Origin: Psychrobacter sp.
Lineage (GTDB): Bacteria; Pseudomonadota; Gammaproteobacteria; Pseudomonadales; Moraxellaceae
Assembly: GCA_020024075.1 (NCBI GenBank)
Contig: JAHHUJ010000054.1
Location: forward strand, 1-11,478
Direction of reading: 5' to 3'
DNA length: 11,478 nt
Position 1 is the stretch's first letter. Each line of letters begins with the position of its first letter. Positions 1-7,568 of this stretch are shown here, piece after piece. The notes beneath the pieces were generated by a model. It worked only from the letters and a program-made list of their open reading frames with translations, had not been told where the DNA came from and made no database searches. Made by a program: the position numbers and the translations under genes.

Positions 1-34
1 AAACTTAGATCATTTTCAAACTTAGATCATTTTC
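1..34. repeat. 17-bp perfect tandem duplication over the barA stop codon
   Basis: AAACTTAGATCATTTTC is present at 1-17 and again, immediately adjacent and identical, at 18-34. On the minus strand the first copy supplies the last barA codons (Lys, Met, Ile) and the TAA stop (22-24). The second copy lies just downstream of the gene. Because the stop is inside the first-read copy, the duplication does not change the protein. It looks like a recent slippage or short-homology duplication. The array may extend beyond the left edge. Confidence 0.9.
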
Positions 35-3000
35 CAAGTCATATCATTTTCACTCAAAGTTTTCTCTTCGCTGTCTTGCATTTGTTTGGTTATATAAGCA
101 TCTAAATCTAACGCTTGCAACACTTTTAAGCTATAAACCAGCGCCGTATAGTACTCCTCCAACATACTGAACTGTGCAGGCGTCGTATGCTGCACGTTTA
201 GCAAGCACTTGTCCTCTAAGTCTTGGCTGGCTTGACGGATTTGGGGCACACCAGAGTAGCGGCTTGCCCCCAATATTCTATGCGCAATTTGTGCCAGCTG
301 TTCTCTATCTTTATTGTCCCAAGCCTTTTGCAAATCTACCAACTCATCTTTTACAGAATCCTGCATCATCAGTAGCAGTTGTTTGGCCAAGTCTGCTTTG
401 TTTGCCGACCGCATTAAAGCATCTCTCCAATCCACTACCGGCATCTTTCCACTATCTGTAGTTGAAACTGACTCATCACCTTGCTTCTGCTTTAAGGCTA
501 GGTCATCAGATTGCGCCGACTTAATTTGTTTTAAAGTACTTGAGACGGCCTCTCCCCCTCGTCCTAGCCAGCGCTGAAGAATTTGTAACAACTGCGGACG
601 ACTGATTGGTTTGCCGACATAATCATCAATCCCAGCTGCTATAAGCTTATCTTTACCATCCGCTAAGCCATGCGCGGTCAACGCAATAATGGGTATTCGT
701 TTGGTATAGTTTAAATGCTCTTTTTGCGCCTCTTCTTCTAATTGACGTATCTTTTTAGCAGCCTCATCTCCAGACATTCTAGGCATTTGAACATCCATAA
801 ACACCAAATCAATTTTAGTGTTTTTGCTGTCTTTTGCTAAGCCCGAACCAGTAGTGCCCTCTATCTTGGATTGCTCTGAATAGTTATAGGTGTCATACAT
901 AATCTGCTTACTGATTATGTCTACTGCGTCATAGCCGCTATTGGCGGTAATTACTTTAATACCCAGCTCACTAAGTAGGGCATCAAGCACCAGCAAGTTT
1001 GGTAGATGATCATCTACCGCCAGTACCGTTATCCCCTGCCAAGTTGGTGGCGCGACCATGGTAGAGACATTGGTGGTCCGCGTGTCTAGCATACTATACA
1101 GTTGACGCTTATCAAGGGGCTGATAAAGACCCATCGCCTTGTAACGCTCTAATAAGGTCGCATCTAAAGCAACTTGATAACCATAAATGGCTAATTTGCC
1201 TTGATAGTGCAGGCGAATTTGCTTTAATAAGGCAGCCTTATCCTCTCTGGTCTCACTCTCACCTCCATCAATGACCACCCAATTCCAACGATTGCCACCT
1301 TCTTTTAGCTTCTCTAAGGCACCTGCCAATGAGCGGGCTATGGTTACATTCATATTTAATGGTCGAGTTGCCGCCATAAACACTTGGATACTTGGGGCAT
1401 GGTTTATCCACACCAACATCTCAAAAGGCTTATCCTCAACTGTTGATGATTGGGCAAAGGGACGCAGTACTGGTAGCCTTATTTGATCTTCATCACCCAT
1501 ATCTTCATGAGTCGCCCCAAACTCGATATCATCAGGTAAGTCTACTTCTATATGAGCCGGGATTGTGAACCAAAAAGTAGCTCCAGTACGTACTGGGCCT
1601 GTATTAGCCGTAGTATGTAAGCTAGAGTCTGCCAATAGCCCTTGACCATTTAGATTGACTTTATCATTATCATAAAAGCCAATACTACCGCCCATCAGTT
1701 TGGTCAACTGCTTAGAGATAACCAGCCCTAGACCCGTACCGCCATACTGCCGAGTAATCGAGGGATCTCCTTGGCTGAAGCTTTTAAACAGTTGACTCTT
1801 AGCACTCTCAGACAACCCATGCCCTGTGTCTTGAATAGCAATATGAATCATGCTCCCACTGTGTGGATTGCTGTCGCTTGAGACTTGACCATCACCAGTA
1901 CTCTGAGCGCTGTCTGAGTCCTTATCAATTACTGTAGCTTCTTCAATCTCATCAATGCCCACTCGGACCACAACCTCACCCACATCGGTAAATTTAATGG
2001 CATTGCCTACCAAATTGGTCAGTACTTGCTTCACTCGCAGAGCATCACCAATGATGGTATTAGGTACATCGTTATAGTACATCACCGCCATACGCAGCCC
2101 CTTTTCAGCGGCTAACGGCGACAGCATATCCATCACATCATAAATGGCTGAATACAAACTAAATTCGTGCTTATCTAGCACCAGCTTGCCGGCTTCAATT
2201 TTTGAAAAGTCTAAAACATCATTGACCAGAGCCAGTAAATGAGCGGAAGATTTGCGGATGGTCTGCACATATAAGTCTTGCTCGGCGGTTAAATCTCCAT
2301 GCCGTGCCAAAAGGTTAATAAAGCCATCAATGCTATTTAAGGGTGTGCGTAACTCATGGCTAATATTGGCCAAGAAAGCAGACTTAGCTTGGCTACTAGA
2401 TATGGCCTGATCTCGAGCTTCTCGAATAAAGATGTTTTGCATCTCCATTTCATCAAAAGCATCGCGTAGATCGTCTTCTGTCTGGTCAGAGTGGTCCTTT
2501 AACTCCTGAAAATCCCCATATAGCCGCCTAAGAGTCTTTAACAGATCCTGCTGCAATAAATTCAACTCACCGGTAGATTCAATATTCACCGGCAAATACA
2601 TATTTTCAGGGGTAATCTGCTGTAAATGCAGCCTTAAGTCATAAATAGGCGCAATCCAACTCTTGGCATAAGTATTTAAGCTTAGCAGTAGCATAAGCAA
2701 GGTAAATAGACCGGTAATACCTAACCCCAACCAAACCTTTAGCTGGGCTATGGTCAACGGCTCATTGTCCATATCAACAAACAACCAATACTTTGTGCCC
2801 TCATAGCTTCCGAGTAGATAGCCATAAGCCGTTCCAATATCGGTGGGAATTCCTGACACAAACCCCTGTTGATCAATGTCAGTTTTTTCAACTAATTTTT
2901 GTGGATTAAAATTAATCCAAGGCTCAATACTTTGATCCCCCGAAAAAGCCAACGCTTTACCGCCCTCATCAATAATAGCCACCCGCTGGATATGCTGATT

Positions 3001-3489
3001 ATTATTCATTGAAGATAAGATATAGCTAATCCGCTGCTGCATATCATCTAAAGACTTAAGGTTTGTTTCAAGCTCTTGACTATCAATGATGCCATCAACA
3101 CCTTTAAGCTCTTCAGGCAAGGACATATTGGCCACTTGAGCGCTTGAGTCGCGGATAGCCTCAGCTTGGTGGCTATCCATTATTTCAGCTTGGCTATTCA
3201 TTGTTGCGGTAGGTTGGCTTTGCTCCAAGCTTTCGGGCAAGGCTTCGCTGCGCAAACTGTCTTGCACCTCATCTTGGTTCTCTAGTATCACAGGCAATAG
3301 CTGCTTTACCATGGGCTCATAGCGTATCAATGCCGCTGTAGCCAAAGTACGCTGTTCAGACTTAATGGCTTTACTTGACTCTCTTTCTACCAAATAAGCC
3401 CCTACTGCTGCCAACACCACAATGGGCAAAAACACCAGTAAGATGAGCTGAGCATACGCACTACTAAAATCAATTATTTTTTTTTGCAT
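22..3489 (-). CDS. barA: BarA/GacS-type tripartite hybrid sensor histidine kinase
   Basis: Inner-membrane hybrid kinase of 1155 aa. Visible parts in order: TM1 (about 12-34); a periplasmic sensor region (about 35-249); TM2 (about 250-271); a HAMP-like linker (about 272-325) and coiled coil; the H box SHELRTP with phospho-acceptor H378; the N box NLVGNAIKF (N492, N496); G1 DTGHG (554-558); G2 GGTGLGL (583-589); a degenerate receiver (about 690-800); a true receiver with D826/D827, phospho-acceptor D899 in MDVQMP, T938 and K960; and an HPt domain with H1070 in AHRILG. This H-D-H relay is the BarA/GacS design. The family phosphorylates UvrY/GacA and acts through Csr/Rsm small RNAs. E. coli BarA is 918 aa. 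The excess here lies in polar inserts at about 75-145, 515-547, 605-635 and 865-892. The ATG is chosen because TM1 follows at once and the next Met (residue 60) lies beyond it. There is no clear Shine-Dalgarno. The gene is intact and divergent from cysM. The family call is secure; barA versus gacS is only a naming choice. Confidence 0.95.
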   Translation of the reverse strand: MQKKIIDFSSAYAQLILLVFLPIVVLAAVGAYLVERESSKAIKSEQRTLATAALIRYEPMVKQLLPVILENQDEVQDSLRSEALPESLEQSQPTATMNSQAEIMDSHQAEAIRDSSAQVANMSLPEELKGVDGIIDSQELETNLKSLDDMQQRISYILSSMNNNQHIQRVAIIDEGGKALAFSGDQSIEPWINFNPQKLVEKTDIDQQGFVSGIPTDIGTAYGYLLGSYEGTKYWLFVDMDNEPLTIAQLKVWLGLGITGLFTLLMLLLSLNTYAKSWIAPIYDLRLHLQQITPENMYLPVNIESTGELNLLQQDLLKTLRRLYGDFQELKDHSDQTEDDLRDAFDEMEMQNIFIREARDQAISSSQAKSAFLANISHELRTPLNSIDGFINLLARHGDLTAEQDLYVQTIRKSSAHLLALVNDVLDFSKIEAGKLVLDKHEFSLYSAIYDVMDMLSPLAAEKGLRMAVMYYNDVPNTIIGDALRVKQVLTNLVGNAIKFTDVGEVVVRVGIDEIEEATVIDKDSDSAQSTGDGQVSSDSNPHSGSMIHIAIQDTGHGLSESAKSQLFKSFSQGDPSITRQYGGTGLGLVISKQLTKLMGGSIGFYDNDKVNLNGQGLLADSSLHTTANTGPVRTGATFWFTIPAHIEVDLPDDIEFGATHEDMGDEDQIRLPVLRPFAQSSTVEDKPFEMLVWINHAPSIQVFMAATRPLNMNVTIARSLAGALEKLKEGGNRWNWVVIDGGESETREDKAALLKQIRLHYQGKLAIYGYQVALDATLLERYKAMGLYQPLDKRQLYSMLDTRTTNVSTMVAPPTWQGITVLAVDDHLPNLLVLDALLSELGIKVITANSGYDAVDIISKQIMYDTYNYSEQSKIEGTTGSGLAKDSKNTKIDLVFMDVQMPRMSGDEAAKKIRQLEEEAQKEHLNYTKRIPIIALTAHGLADGKDKLIAAGIDDYVGKPISRPQLLQILQRWLGRGGEAVSSTLKQIKSAQSDDLALKQKQGDESVSTTDSGKMPVVDWRDALMRSANKADLAKQLLLMMQDSVKDELVDLQKAWDNKDREQLAQIAHRILGASRYSGVPQIRQASQDLEDKCLLNVQHTTPAQFSMLEEYYTALVYSLKVLQALDLDAYITKQMQDSEEKTLSENDMTWKMI

Positions 3490-3511
3490 GGGAAGTAGAC
3501 TTTATTTAGGG

Positions 3512-3540
3512 GTATTAAGACTGCAATAGATTGGAGCCAA
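3512..3540 (-). promoter_or_regulatory. Candidate sigma70 promoter of barA
   Basis: On the minus strand a TTGGCT -35-like box (3535-3540) lies exactly 17 bp from a TAATAC -10-like box (3512-3517). This would start transcription near 3505 and give a leader of only about 16 nt before the barA ATG at 3489. The leader (around GTCTACTTCCC) has no purine-rich ribosome binding site, so translation initiation may be weak or rely on the A-rich early codons. This is motif matching by eye only. Confidence 0.45.
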
Positions 3541-3592
3541 TTAAAAGCAAATAAACAACCAGCTATATAAGAAGAAGCCATAATAAGTGTAA

Positions 3593-3620
3593 CAGGTTTT
3601 AACGTATTGCAGATAACCTG
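3593..3620. promoter_or_regulatory. Dyad CAGGTT-N16-AACCTG upstream of cysM
   Basis: A perfect 6-bp inverted repeat, CAGGTT (3593-3598) and AACCTG (3615-3620), has arm centres 22 bp apart, about two helical turns. It sits directly upstream of the candidate extended -10 of cysM (3634-3642) and inside the divergent barA/cysM gap. The position and spacing fit an operator or activator site for a dimeric regulator. I cannot assign the regulator, and 6-bp arms can arise by chance. Confidence 0.25.
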
Positions 3621-3633
3621 ATAGGACTCAAAA

Positions 3634-3642
3634 TGGTATAAT
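3634..3642 (+). promoter_or_regulatory. Candidate extended -10 promoter of cysM
   Basis: TGGTATAAT is a perfect extended -10 (TGn plus TATAAT) located 54 bp before the cysM start codon. No good -35 box lies 16-18 bp upstream, which is tolerated for extended -10 promoters. A second TATAAT occurs at 3661-3666 but lacks both the TG extension and a -35, so it is the weaker candidate. Confidence 0.5.
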
Positions 3643-3695
3643 CCTTAGCACTTATACTTCTATAATATTACCGATAACTTGTACTGAGGCTCTTT

Positions 3696-4643
3696 ATGTC
3701 TAATTCAACTCAAACCCCTGTGAATTTCTTCGACCAAGTCACAACCTTATCAAACTGTGTAGGCAACACTCCTTTGGTTGCTCTACAGCGTTTACCTCAA
3801 CTTGAAGGCGTTGACACTCAGGTACAGATCCTAGCTAAGTTAGAAGGTAACAACCCAGCCAGCTCAGTCAAAGATCGTCCGGCCTTTAATATGATTCATC
3901 AAGCCGAAAAGCGCGGTCAAATTAAACCAGGTGATACGTTAATTGAGGCCACCAGTGGTAATACCGGCATTGCTTTAGCCATGGTTGCCGCTATGCGTGG
4001 CTATAATATGATTCTGCTAATGCCCACCAACTCGACCCAAGAGCGCAAAGATGCTATGGCCGCTTATGGTGCCACTTTAATTGAGGTGGATGAAGGCATT
4101 GAGGCAGCTCGTGACCAAGCCTTACAGTTACAAGCTGAAGGCAAAGGCATCGTGCTAAATCAGTTTGCCAACCCTGATAACAGTGCTGCCCACTATGAGA
4201 CGACAGGCCCAGAGCTATGGCGTCAAACTGGCGGACGTATTACCCATTTCATCAGCTCAATGGGCACAACAGGCACCATTTCTGGGACTGGTAAATGCTT
4301 AAAAGAGCAAAACCCTGACATTCAAGTCATTGGCTTGCAGCCTGATGATGAGTCCTCTATTGCTGGTATTCGCCGCTGGCCTGAAGAGTACAAACCAGAG
4401 ATTTATGACCCCGCTGTTATCGACCGTACTATGGATATTAGTCAATATACGGCAGAAGTCTATATGCGTAAGTTGGCCCGTACCGAAGGGATTTTAGCGG
4501 GGGTATCTTCTGGAGCAGCTGCTTGGGCTGCTATTCAAGTAGCTAAAGAGATTAAAGACACACAGCCAGACGCAGTAATTGCTTTTATCGTTTGTGATCG
4601 TGGTGACAGATATCTATCTACCGGCTTATTCACCGCTGAATAA
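3696..4643 (+). CDS. cysM: Cysteine synthase B (O-acetylserine sulfhydrylase, CysM type)
   Basis: PLP-dependent cytosolic enzyme of 315 aa that makes cysteine from O-acetylserine and sulfide; CysM enzymes can also use thiosulfate. Fold-type II landmarks are complete: SSVKDR with Schiff-base lysine K59, the substrate loop TSGNTG (86-91), the phosphate-binding GTTGT (190-194), and the SSG motif (271-273) that contacts the PLP ring. AGIRRWP (223-229) and the ending CDRGDRYLSTG (300-310) are typical of CysM rather than CysK. Length is close to E. coli CysM (303 aa). The start is supported by TGAGG (3685-3689), 6 nt before the ATG. It is the first gene of the rightward set, divergent from barA as in the related Pseudomonas neighbourhood. 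I see no T-tailed hairpin after the stop, so read-through into the exonuclease gene is possible. Confidence in the CysM subtype is high. Confidence 0.96.
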   Translation: MSNSTQTPVNFFDQVTTLSNCVGNTPLVALQRLPQLEGVDTQVQILAKLEGNNPASSVKDRPAFNMIHQAEKRGQIKPGDTLIEATSGNTGIALAMVAAMRGYNMILLMPTNSTQERKDAMAAYGATLIEVDEGIEAARDQALQLQAEGKGIVLNQFANPDNSAAHYETTGPELWRQTGGRITHFISSMGTTGTISGTGKCLKEQNPDIQVIGLQPDDESSIAGIRRWPEEYKPEIYDPAVIDRTMDISQYTAEVYMRKLARTEGILAGVSSGAAAWAAIQVAKEIKDTQPDAVIAFIVCDRGDRYLSTGLFTAE

Positions 4644-4801
4644 TCCCTTAGCAAACAATTGCTTGGTAAATAGCTACTTAAAAAATAATCACTTGGCAAT
4701 AAAAGCAAAGATGAGCAAATCAATGACACCAACAAAGAACTTACCGGTGCCATTGGCTTGCAATATTTAGCTTTCAATACTAAAAACACAGTAGATACGC
4801 T

Positions 4802-5617
4802 ATGACTGATTTTTTAAAGCAACCTGTCTTGGTATTCGACATTGAAACCGTTGCCGATATTGACGGCGCACGTCGGGTTTATCCTCAGTTAGCCAATCTT
4901 AGCGATGAGGATGCGTTGACTGCTTTAACTAGCCTACGTGTCCAAGAGTCAGGAGATGAGTTTATGCGTCTCCCCTTGCATAAGATTGTGTGTATCTCTG
5001 TGTTTTATATAAAAGACGGTCAGCTCTCACTGTTTTCTCTAACCGCTGAGAAGCATAGTGAAAAAGAAATTCTATCTACCTTTTTCCGTGCCTTTAAAGA
5101 CCTGAACACCTTGCCACAGTTGGTCAGTTGGAATGGGTCTGGATTTGATATCCCCGTATTAATTTACCGGGCAATGTTATACGACTTAAGCGTTCCCTTA
5201 TTGTTTGAAGAAGGCAATCGCATTAATACCATGCGCTATGATAATTACGTCAACCGCTTTCACACTCGGCATCTAGATTTAATGGATCGCTTTAGTCAGT
5301 ACGGAAGCAGTCGCCGTGAGGCCATGACTATTGTGGCCAACTTATACGGTTTACCAGGTAAGCGTGAGCTTGATGGTAGCCAAGTTGGCGATATGGTGGC
5401 ACAGCAGCAGTGGCACGAGCTCGCCCTTTACTGCGAGTCAGACGTCCTTAATACTTGGCTTATCTACCTGCGCTGGATGCGGTTGACAGGCAACCTCTCT
5501 TCAGCTGACTTTGACACTTGGCAAAATCAAACTCGTCACTTTTTGCAAAACAAACTTGAAGAGGATGATAGTATTCGACATCAGGACTTTTTAGCACATT
5601 GGCCGGTCTCTCATTAA
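4802..5617 (+). CDS. Stand-alone 3'-5' exonuclease, PolB-like DEDDy family
   Basis: Protein of 271 aa with the exonuclease fold of family-B DNA polymerases but no polymerase domain. Exo I is VFDIET (D13, E15). Exo II is SWNGSGFDIPVL with D116. Exo III is YCESD (Y210, D214), the YxxxD form that defines DEDDy enzymes. All four metal-binding acids and the tyrosine are present, so it should be catalytically active with two metal ions on single-stranded or frayed DNA 3' ends; the substrate is inferred. RHLDLMD (156-162) and the overall length match the predicted PolB-related exonuclease family (Pfam DNA_pol_B_exo2, by recall). It lies 158 bp after cysM and 209 bp before rlmD. No strong Shine-Dalgarno precedes the ATG, but the start is fixed closely because Exo I begins at residue 12. 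No standard gene name is known to me. The biochemical class is secure; the biological role is unknown. Confidence 0.93.
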   Translation: MTDFLKQPVLVFDIETVADIDGARRVYPQLANLSDEDALTALTSLRVQESGDEFMRLPLHKIVCISVFYIKDGQLSLFSLTAEKHSEKEILSTFFRAFKDLNTLPQLVSWNGSGFDIPVLIYRAMLYDLSVPLLFEEGNRINTMRYDNYVNRFHTRHLDLMDRFSQYGSSRREAMTIVANLYGLPGKRELDGSQVGDMVAQQQWHELALYCESDVLNTWLIYLRWMRLTGNLSSADFDTWQNQTRHFLQNKLEEDDSIRHQDFLAHWPVSH

Positions 5618-5765
5618 CCACTTTTTAGGATTAATGGTTAAAACCCGTATCCTTTTATCATGCCTTAGCTCACCAATTTATTCCCAAATCCCTAAGCCTT
5701 AACAGATTTAGCCTCTTTTTAAAGCAATTATTGATAACGGTGCAGTCTCGGCCAAGGGCTTTATG

Positions 5766-5774
5766 TGTTAAAAT
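5766..5774 (+). promoter_or_regulatory. Candidate extended -10 promoter of rlmD
   Basis: TGTTAAAAT (TGn plus TAAAAT, one mismatch to TATAAT) lies 52 bp upstream of the rlmD ATG. No good -35 box is seen 16-18 bp upstream. The rest of the 209-bp gap (5618-5826) is AT-rich and contains a 7-bp inverted repeat, TTAACCA (5614-5620) and TGGTTAA (5635-5641), that overlaps the exonuclease stop codon. That repeat has no T-run after it, so it is not a classical terminator. Confidence 0.35.
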
Positions 5775-5826
5775 CTCACTAATATTTACCCTTAATTTTT
5801 GGCACATTTAACAGACAGGCAGGTTT

Positions 5827-7386
5827 ATGCAGCCCACCGATAATACAAACAACACCCCTTCTCCAACCGATAGTCGCTCTGACAATGCTTCTTTAGCAGC
5901 AGCCCCCAGCAAGAAGCTTTCTAAGCCCAGCTCAAGAGTGCGTCGCCGCTTGAAAGATGCCCCGCCGCTTCCTTTCAAAATTGACGGCTTATCTCATGAT
6001 GGTCGTGGTGTGGCTATTTATGGCAATGAGTTTGGCGTTGATGACGGTCATATTGAAGAAAAGCATGGCAAAAAGGTATTTGTCAGCTTTGCCCTTCCCG
6101 GTGAGTCGGTTAAGGTTCGTCTGACCAACAGCCGTAAAAGCTTTGAAGAGGGAGATGCGGTTGAATTAATCGAAAATGCTCATCCACAACGTCAGACCCC
6201 AGCTTGCCCACACTTTGGGGTATGTGGTGGTTGTAGCCTGCAACATTGGCAACCTGATGGACAGATAGCTTTTAAACAATCAGTTTTGTCTGAGCTACTA
6301 GATCATCAGGCCGGTGTTCAACCAGATAACTGGTTAGCCCCTGTGGTTGGCGACCGTTTAGGCTACCGTACCAAAGCGCGTATGGGAGTACGTTATGTTG
6401 CCAAAAAAGAAACCGCTCTAGTGGGCTTCCGTGAGCGTAACAGTAACTTCTTAGCCGAGTTAAATGAATGTCATATTCTAGATAATCGTATTGGCTTTGA
6501 GCTTGAAAATCTAAAGACTCTGATCAGCTCACTTGAAGCGCGTGCCCACATCGCCCAAGTAGAGCTAGCAATGGGTGAAGCACAGCCTGATCTGCCTGAT
6601 GGCAATCAGCCAGTCGCCCTAATTTTACGTCATCTTGAGCCACTTTCTACCGATGATATAGACAAGCTAAAGACCTTTTTTAAAGCCCGTAACTGGCAAT
6701 TGTACTTGCAGTCAAAAGGCCCAGACAGTATTGAACGTGTGGCTTTACATGAAGAGGATAACTTAACTGAGCAATTTGGTCGCTTATATTACCAGCTGCC
6801 TGAATTCAATCTAACTTATGAGTTTATCCCCACCGACTTTACTCAAGTTAACTTATCTGTCAATCGTCAGATGACTAAGTTGGCATGTGATTTGCTAGAC
6901 TTAAAGCCAGGTGAGCGTGTACTAGACTTATTTAGTGGCCTCGGCAATTTCAGCCTACCTTTAGCCCGCTTAGTCGGTGGTGAAGATGGGACTCAGGGTC
7001 TGGCCATCGGAGTTGAAGGCTCAGACGCTATGACAGCTCGCGCCGCAGATAACGCCAAACGCAATGGTATTAGCAATACTGAGTTTTATAATCAAGATTT
7101 GACGCAAGACTTTAGTGAGCAGCCATGGGCACAGCAAGGCTTTGATGCCATCTTAATTGATCCCCCTCGCTCAGGAGCATGGGAGGTGATGCAGTATCTA
7201 CCTAACTTTAATGCCTCACGCATTGTTTATGTCTCTTGTAACCCTGCCACGCTGGCTCGTGACACCAAGGCCTTGATTGAACAAGGCTACCGCCTAACAG
7301 ATGCTGGAGTGATGGATATGTTCTGCCATACAGGTCATGTTGAATCAATTGCCCGCTTTGAAAAAGTAGAGTCCCCTGCACTCTAA
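5827..7386 (+). CDS. rlmD: 23S rRNA (uracil-1939 C5)-methyltransferase, Fe-S enzyme
   Basis: RlmD (formerly RumA) uses SAM to make m5U1939 in 23S rRNA. The 519-aa product has a polar N-terminal tail (1-45), a TRAM RNA-binding domain (about 46-115) and a 4Fe-4S site C127-x5-C133-x2-C136 plus C215, with the same spacing as E. coli RumA C74/C80/C83/C162. The SAM-binding motif is VLDLFSGLGNFSLP (365-378). DPPRSG is at 445-450, catalytic nucleophile C471 lies in YVSCNPATLARD, and the general-base E506 sits 35 residues later, as in E. coli (C389/E424). Compared with the 433-aa E. coli enzyme it has about 53 extra N-terminal residues and about 29 extra between the cluster and the nucleophile. The ATG has a modest AGGCAGG just upstream. 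All cluster and catalytic residues are present. RlmD, rather than the paralogues RlmC or TrmA, is chosen from the Fe-S cysteine spacing and TRAM domain. It is adjacent to relA as in other Pseudomonadales. Confidence 0.95.
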   Translation: MQPTDNTNNTPSPTDSRSDNASLAAAPSKKLSKPSSRVRRRLKDAPPLPFKIDGLSHDGRGVAIYGNEFGVDDGHIEEKHGKKVFVSFALPGESVKVRLTNSRKSFEEGDAVELIENAHPQRQTPACPHFGVCGGCSLQHWQPDGQIAFKQSVLSELLDHQAGVQPDNWLAPVVGDRLGYRTKARMGVRYVAKKETALVGFRERNSNFLAELNECHILDNRIGFELENLKTLISSLEARAHIAQVELAMGEAQPDLPDGNQPVALILRHLEPLSTDDIDKLKTFFKARNWQLYLQSKGPDSIERVALHEEDNLTEQFGRLYYQLPEFNLTYEFIPTDFTQVNLSVNRQMTKLACDLLDLKPGERVLDLFSGLGNFSLPLARLVGGEDGTQGLAIGVEGSDAMTARAADNAKRNGISNTEFYNQDLTQDFSEQPWAQQGFDAILIDPPRSGAWEVMQYLPNFNASRIVYVSCNPATLARDTKALIEQGYRLTDAGVMDMFCHTGHVESIARFEKVESPAL

Positions 7387-7400
7387 TGGCTTCACTCTAC

Positions 7401-7484
7401 ACTATAGTGAGTCTATTGATCCTTATGGTTTCTAAGCTGTAGAGGCTTATATGAAAACTAAGGGTTAACTAAGCTCACTATAGT
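7401..7484. repeat. 84-bp imperfect palindromic hairpin element between rlmD and relA
   Basis: The outer arms ACTATAGTGAG (7401-7411) and CTCACTATAGT (7474-7484) are perfect 11-bp inverted repeats. Pairing continues inward. 7414-7420 pairs with 7464-7471, with G-U pairs and a bulged C. CCTTA (7421-7425) pairs with TAAGG (7459-7463). After a 2-nt bulge GTTT (7428-7431) pairs with AAAC (7455-7458), and TAAGC (7433-7437) pairs with GCTTA (7445-7449) around a 7-nt loop. Almost the whole unit is therefore self-complementary. It begins 14 bp after the rlmD stop and ends about 12 bp before the candidate relA -35. No T-run follows, so it is not a standard terminator. It could be a small palindromic or MITE-like repeat, or a 3' mRNA-stabilising structure. 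The fold was done by hand. Confidence 0.6.
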
Positions 7485-7495
7485 ATTAAAGGATT

Positions 7496-7524
7496 TTGAT
7501 TACTTACTATACAATACTTATAAA
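7496..7524 (+). promoter_or_regulatory. Candidate sigma70 promoter of relA
   Basis: TTGATT (7496-7501), a 17-bp spacer and TATAAA (7519-7524) form a good housekeeping-type promoter. Transcription would start near 7531, giving relA a leader of roughly 195 nt. The 341-bp gap between rlmD and the TTG start of relA holds, in order, the 84-bp hairpin, this promoter, a 10-bp-spaced GTTCACA direct repeat, an AT-rich stretch, a small hairpin and the Shine-Dalgarno. I see no additional gene in it. Confidence 0.55.
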
Positions 7525-7568
7525 ATATGACTTGTAAAATACGGTTTATTGAATCCAGAGTAACTTTG

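Noticed and set aside
174..1486. Plus-strand open frames opposite barA (for example 174-461 and 1271-1486)
   Set aside because: They lie antisense within a gene with complete, well-matched domains and show no recognisable protein features.
4650..4663. Small hairpin AGCAA-ACAA-TTGCT after cysM
   Set aside because: A 5-bp stem without a T-tail is too weak to call a terminator.
4711..4770. Short 19-codon frame between cysM and the exonuclease (MSKSMTPTKNLPVPLACNI)
   Set aside because: No clear ribosome binding site, no recognisable features, and such a length is expected by chance.
4753..4786. Possible promoter TTGCAA-17-TAAAAA ahead of the exonuclease gene
   Set aside because: The -10 matches TATAAT poorly and the AT-rich context gives many equally good matches.
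5614..5641. Inverted repeat TTAACCA/TGGTTAA after the exonuclease gene as a terminator
   Set aside because: The stem is only 7 AT-rich pairs with a 14-nt loop, and no T-run follows.
7474..7483. CTCACTATAG, identical to the core of the phage T7 promoter
   Set aside because: The upstream half does not match the T7 consensus well, the same bases are explained as the right arm of the 84-bp hairpin, and no phage genes are nearby.
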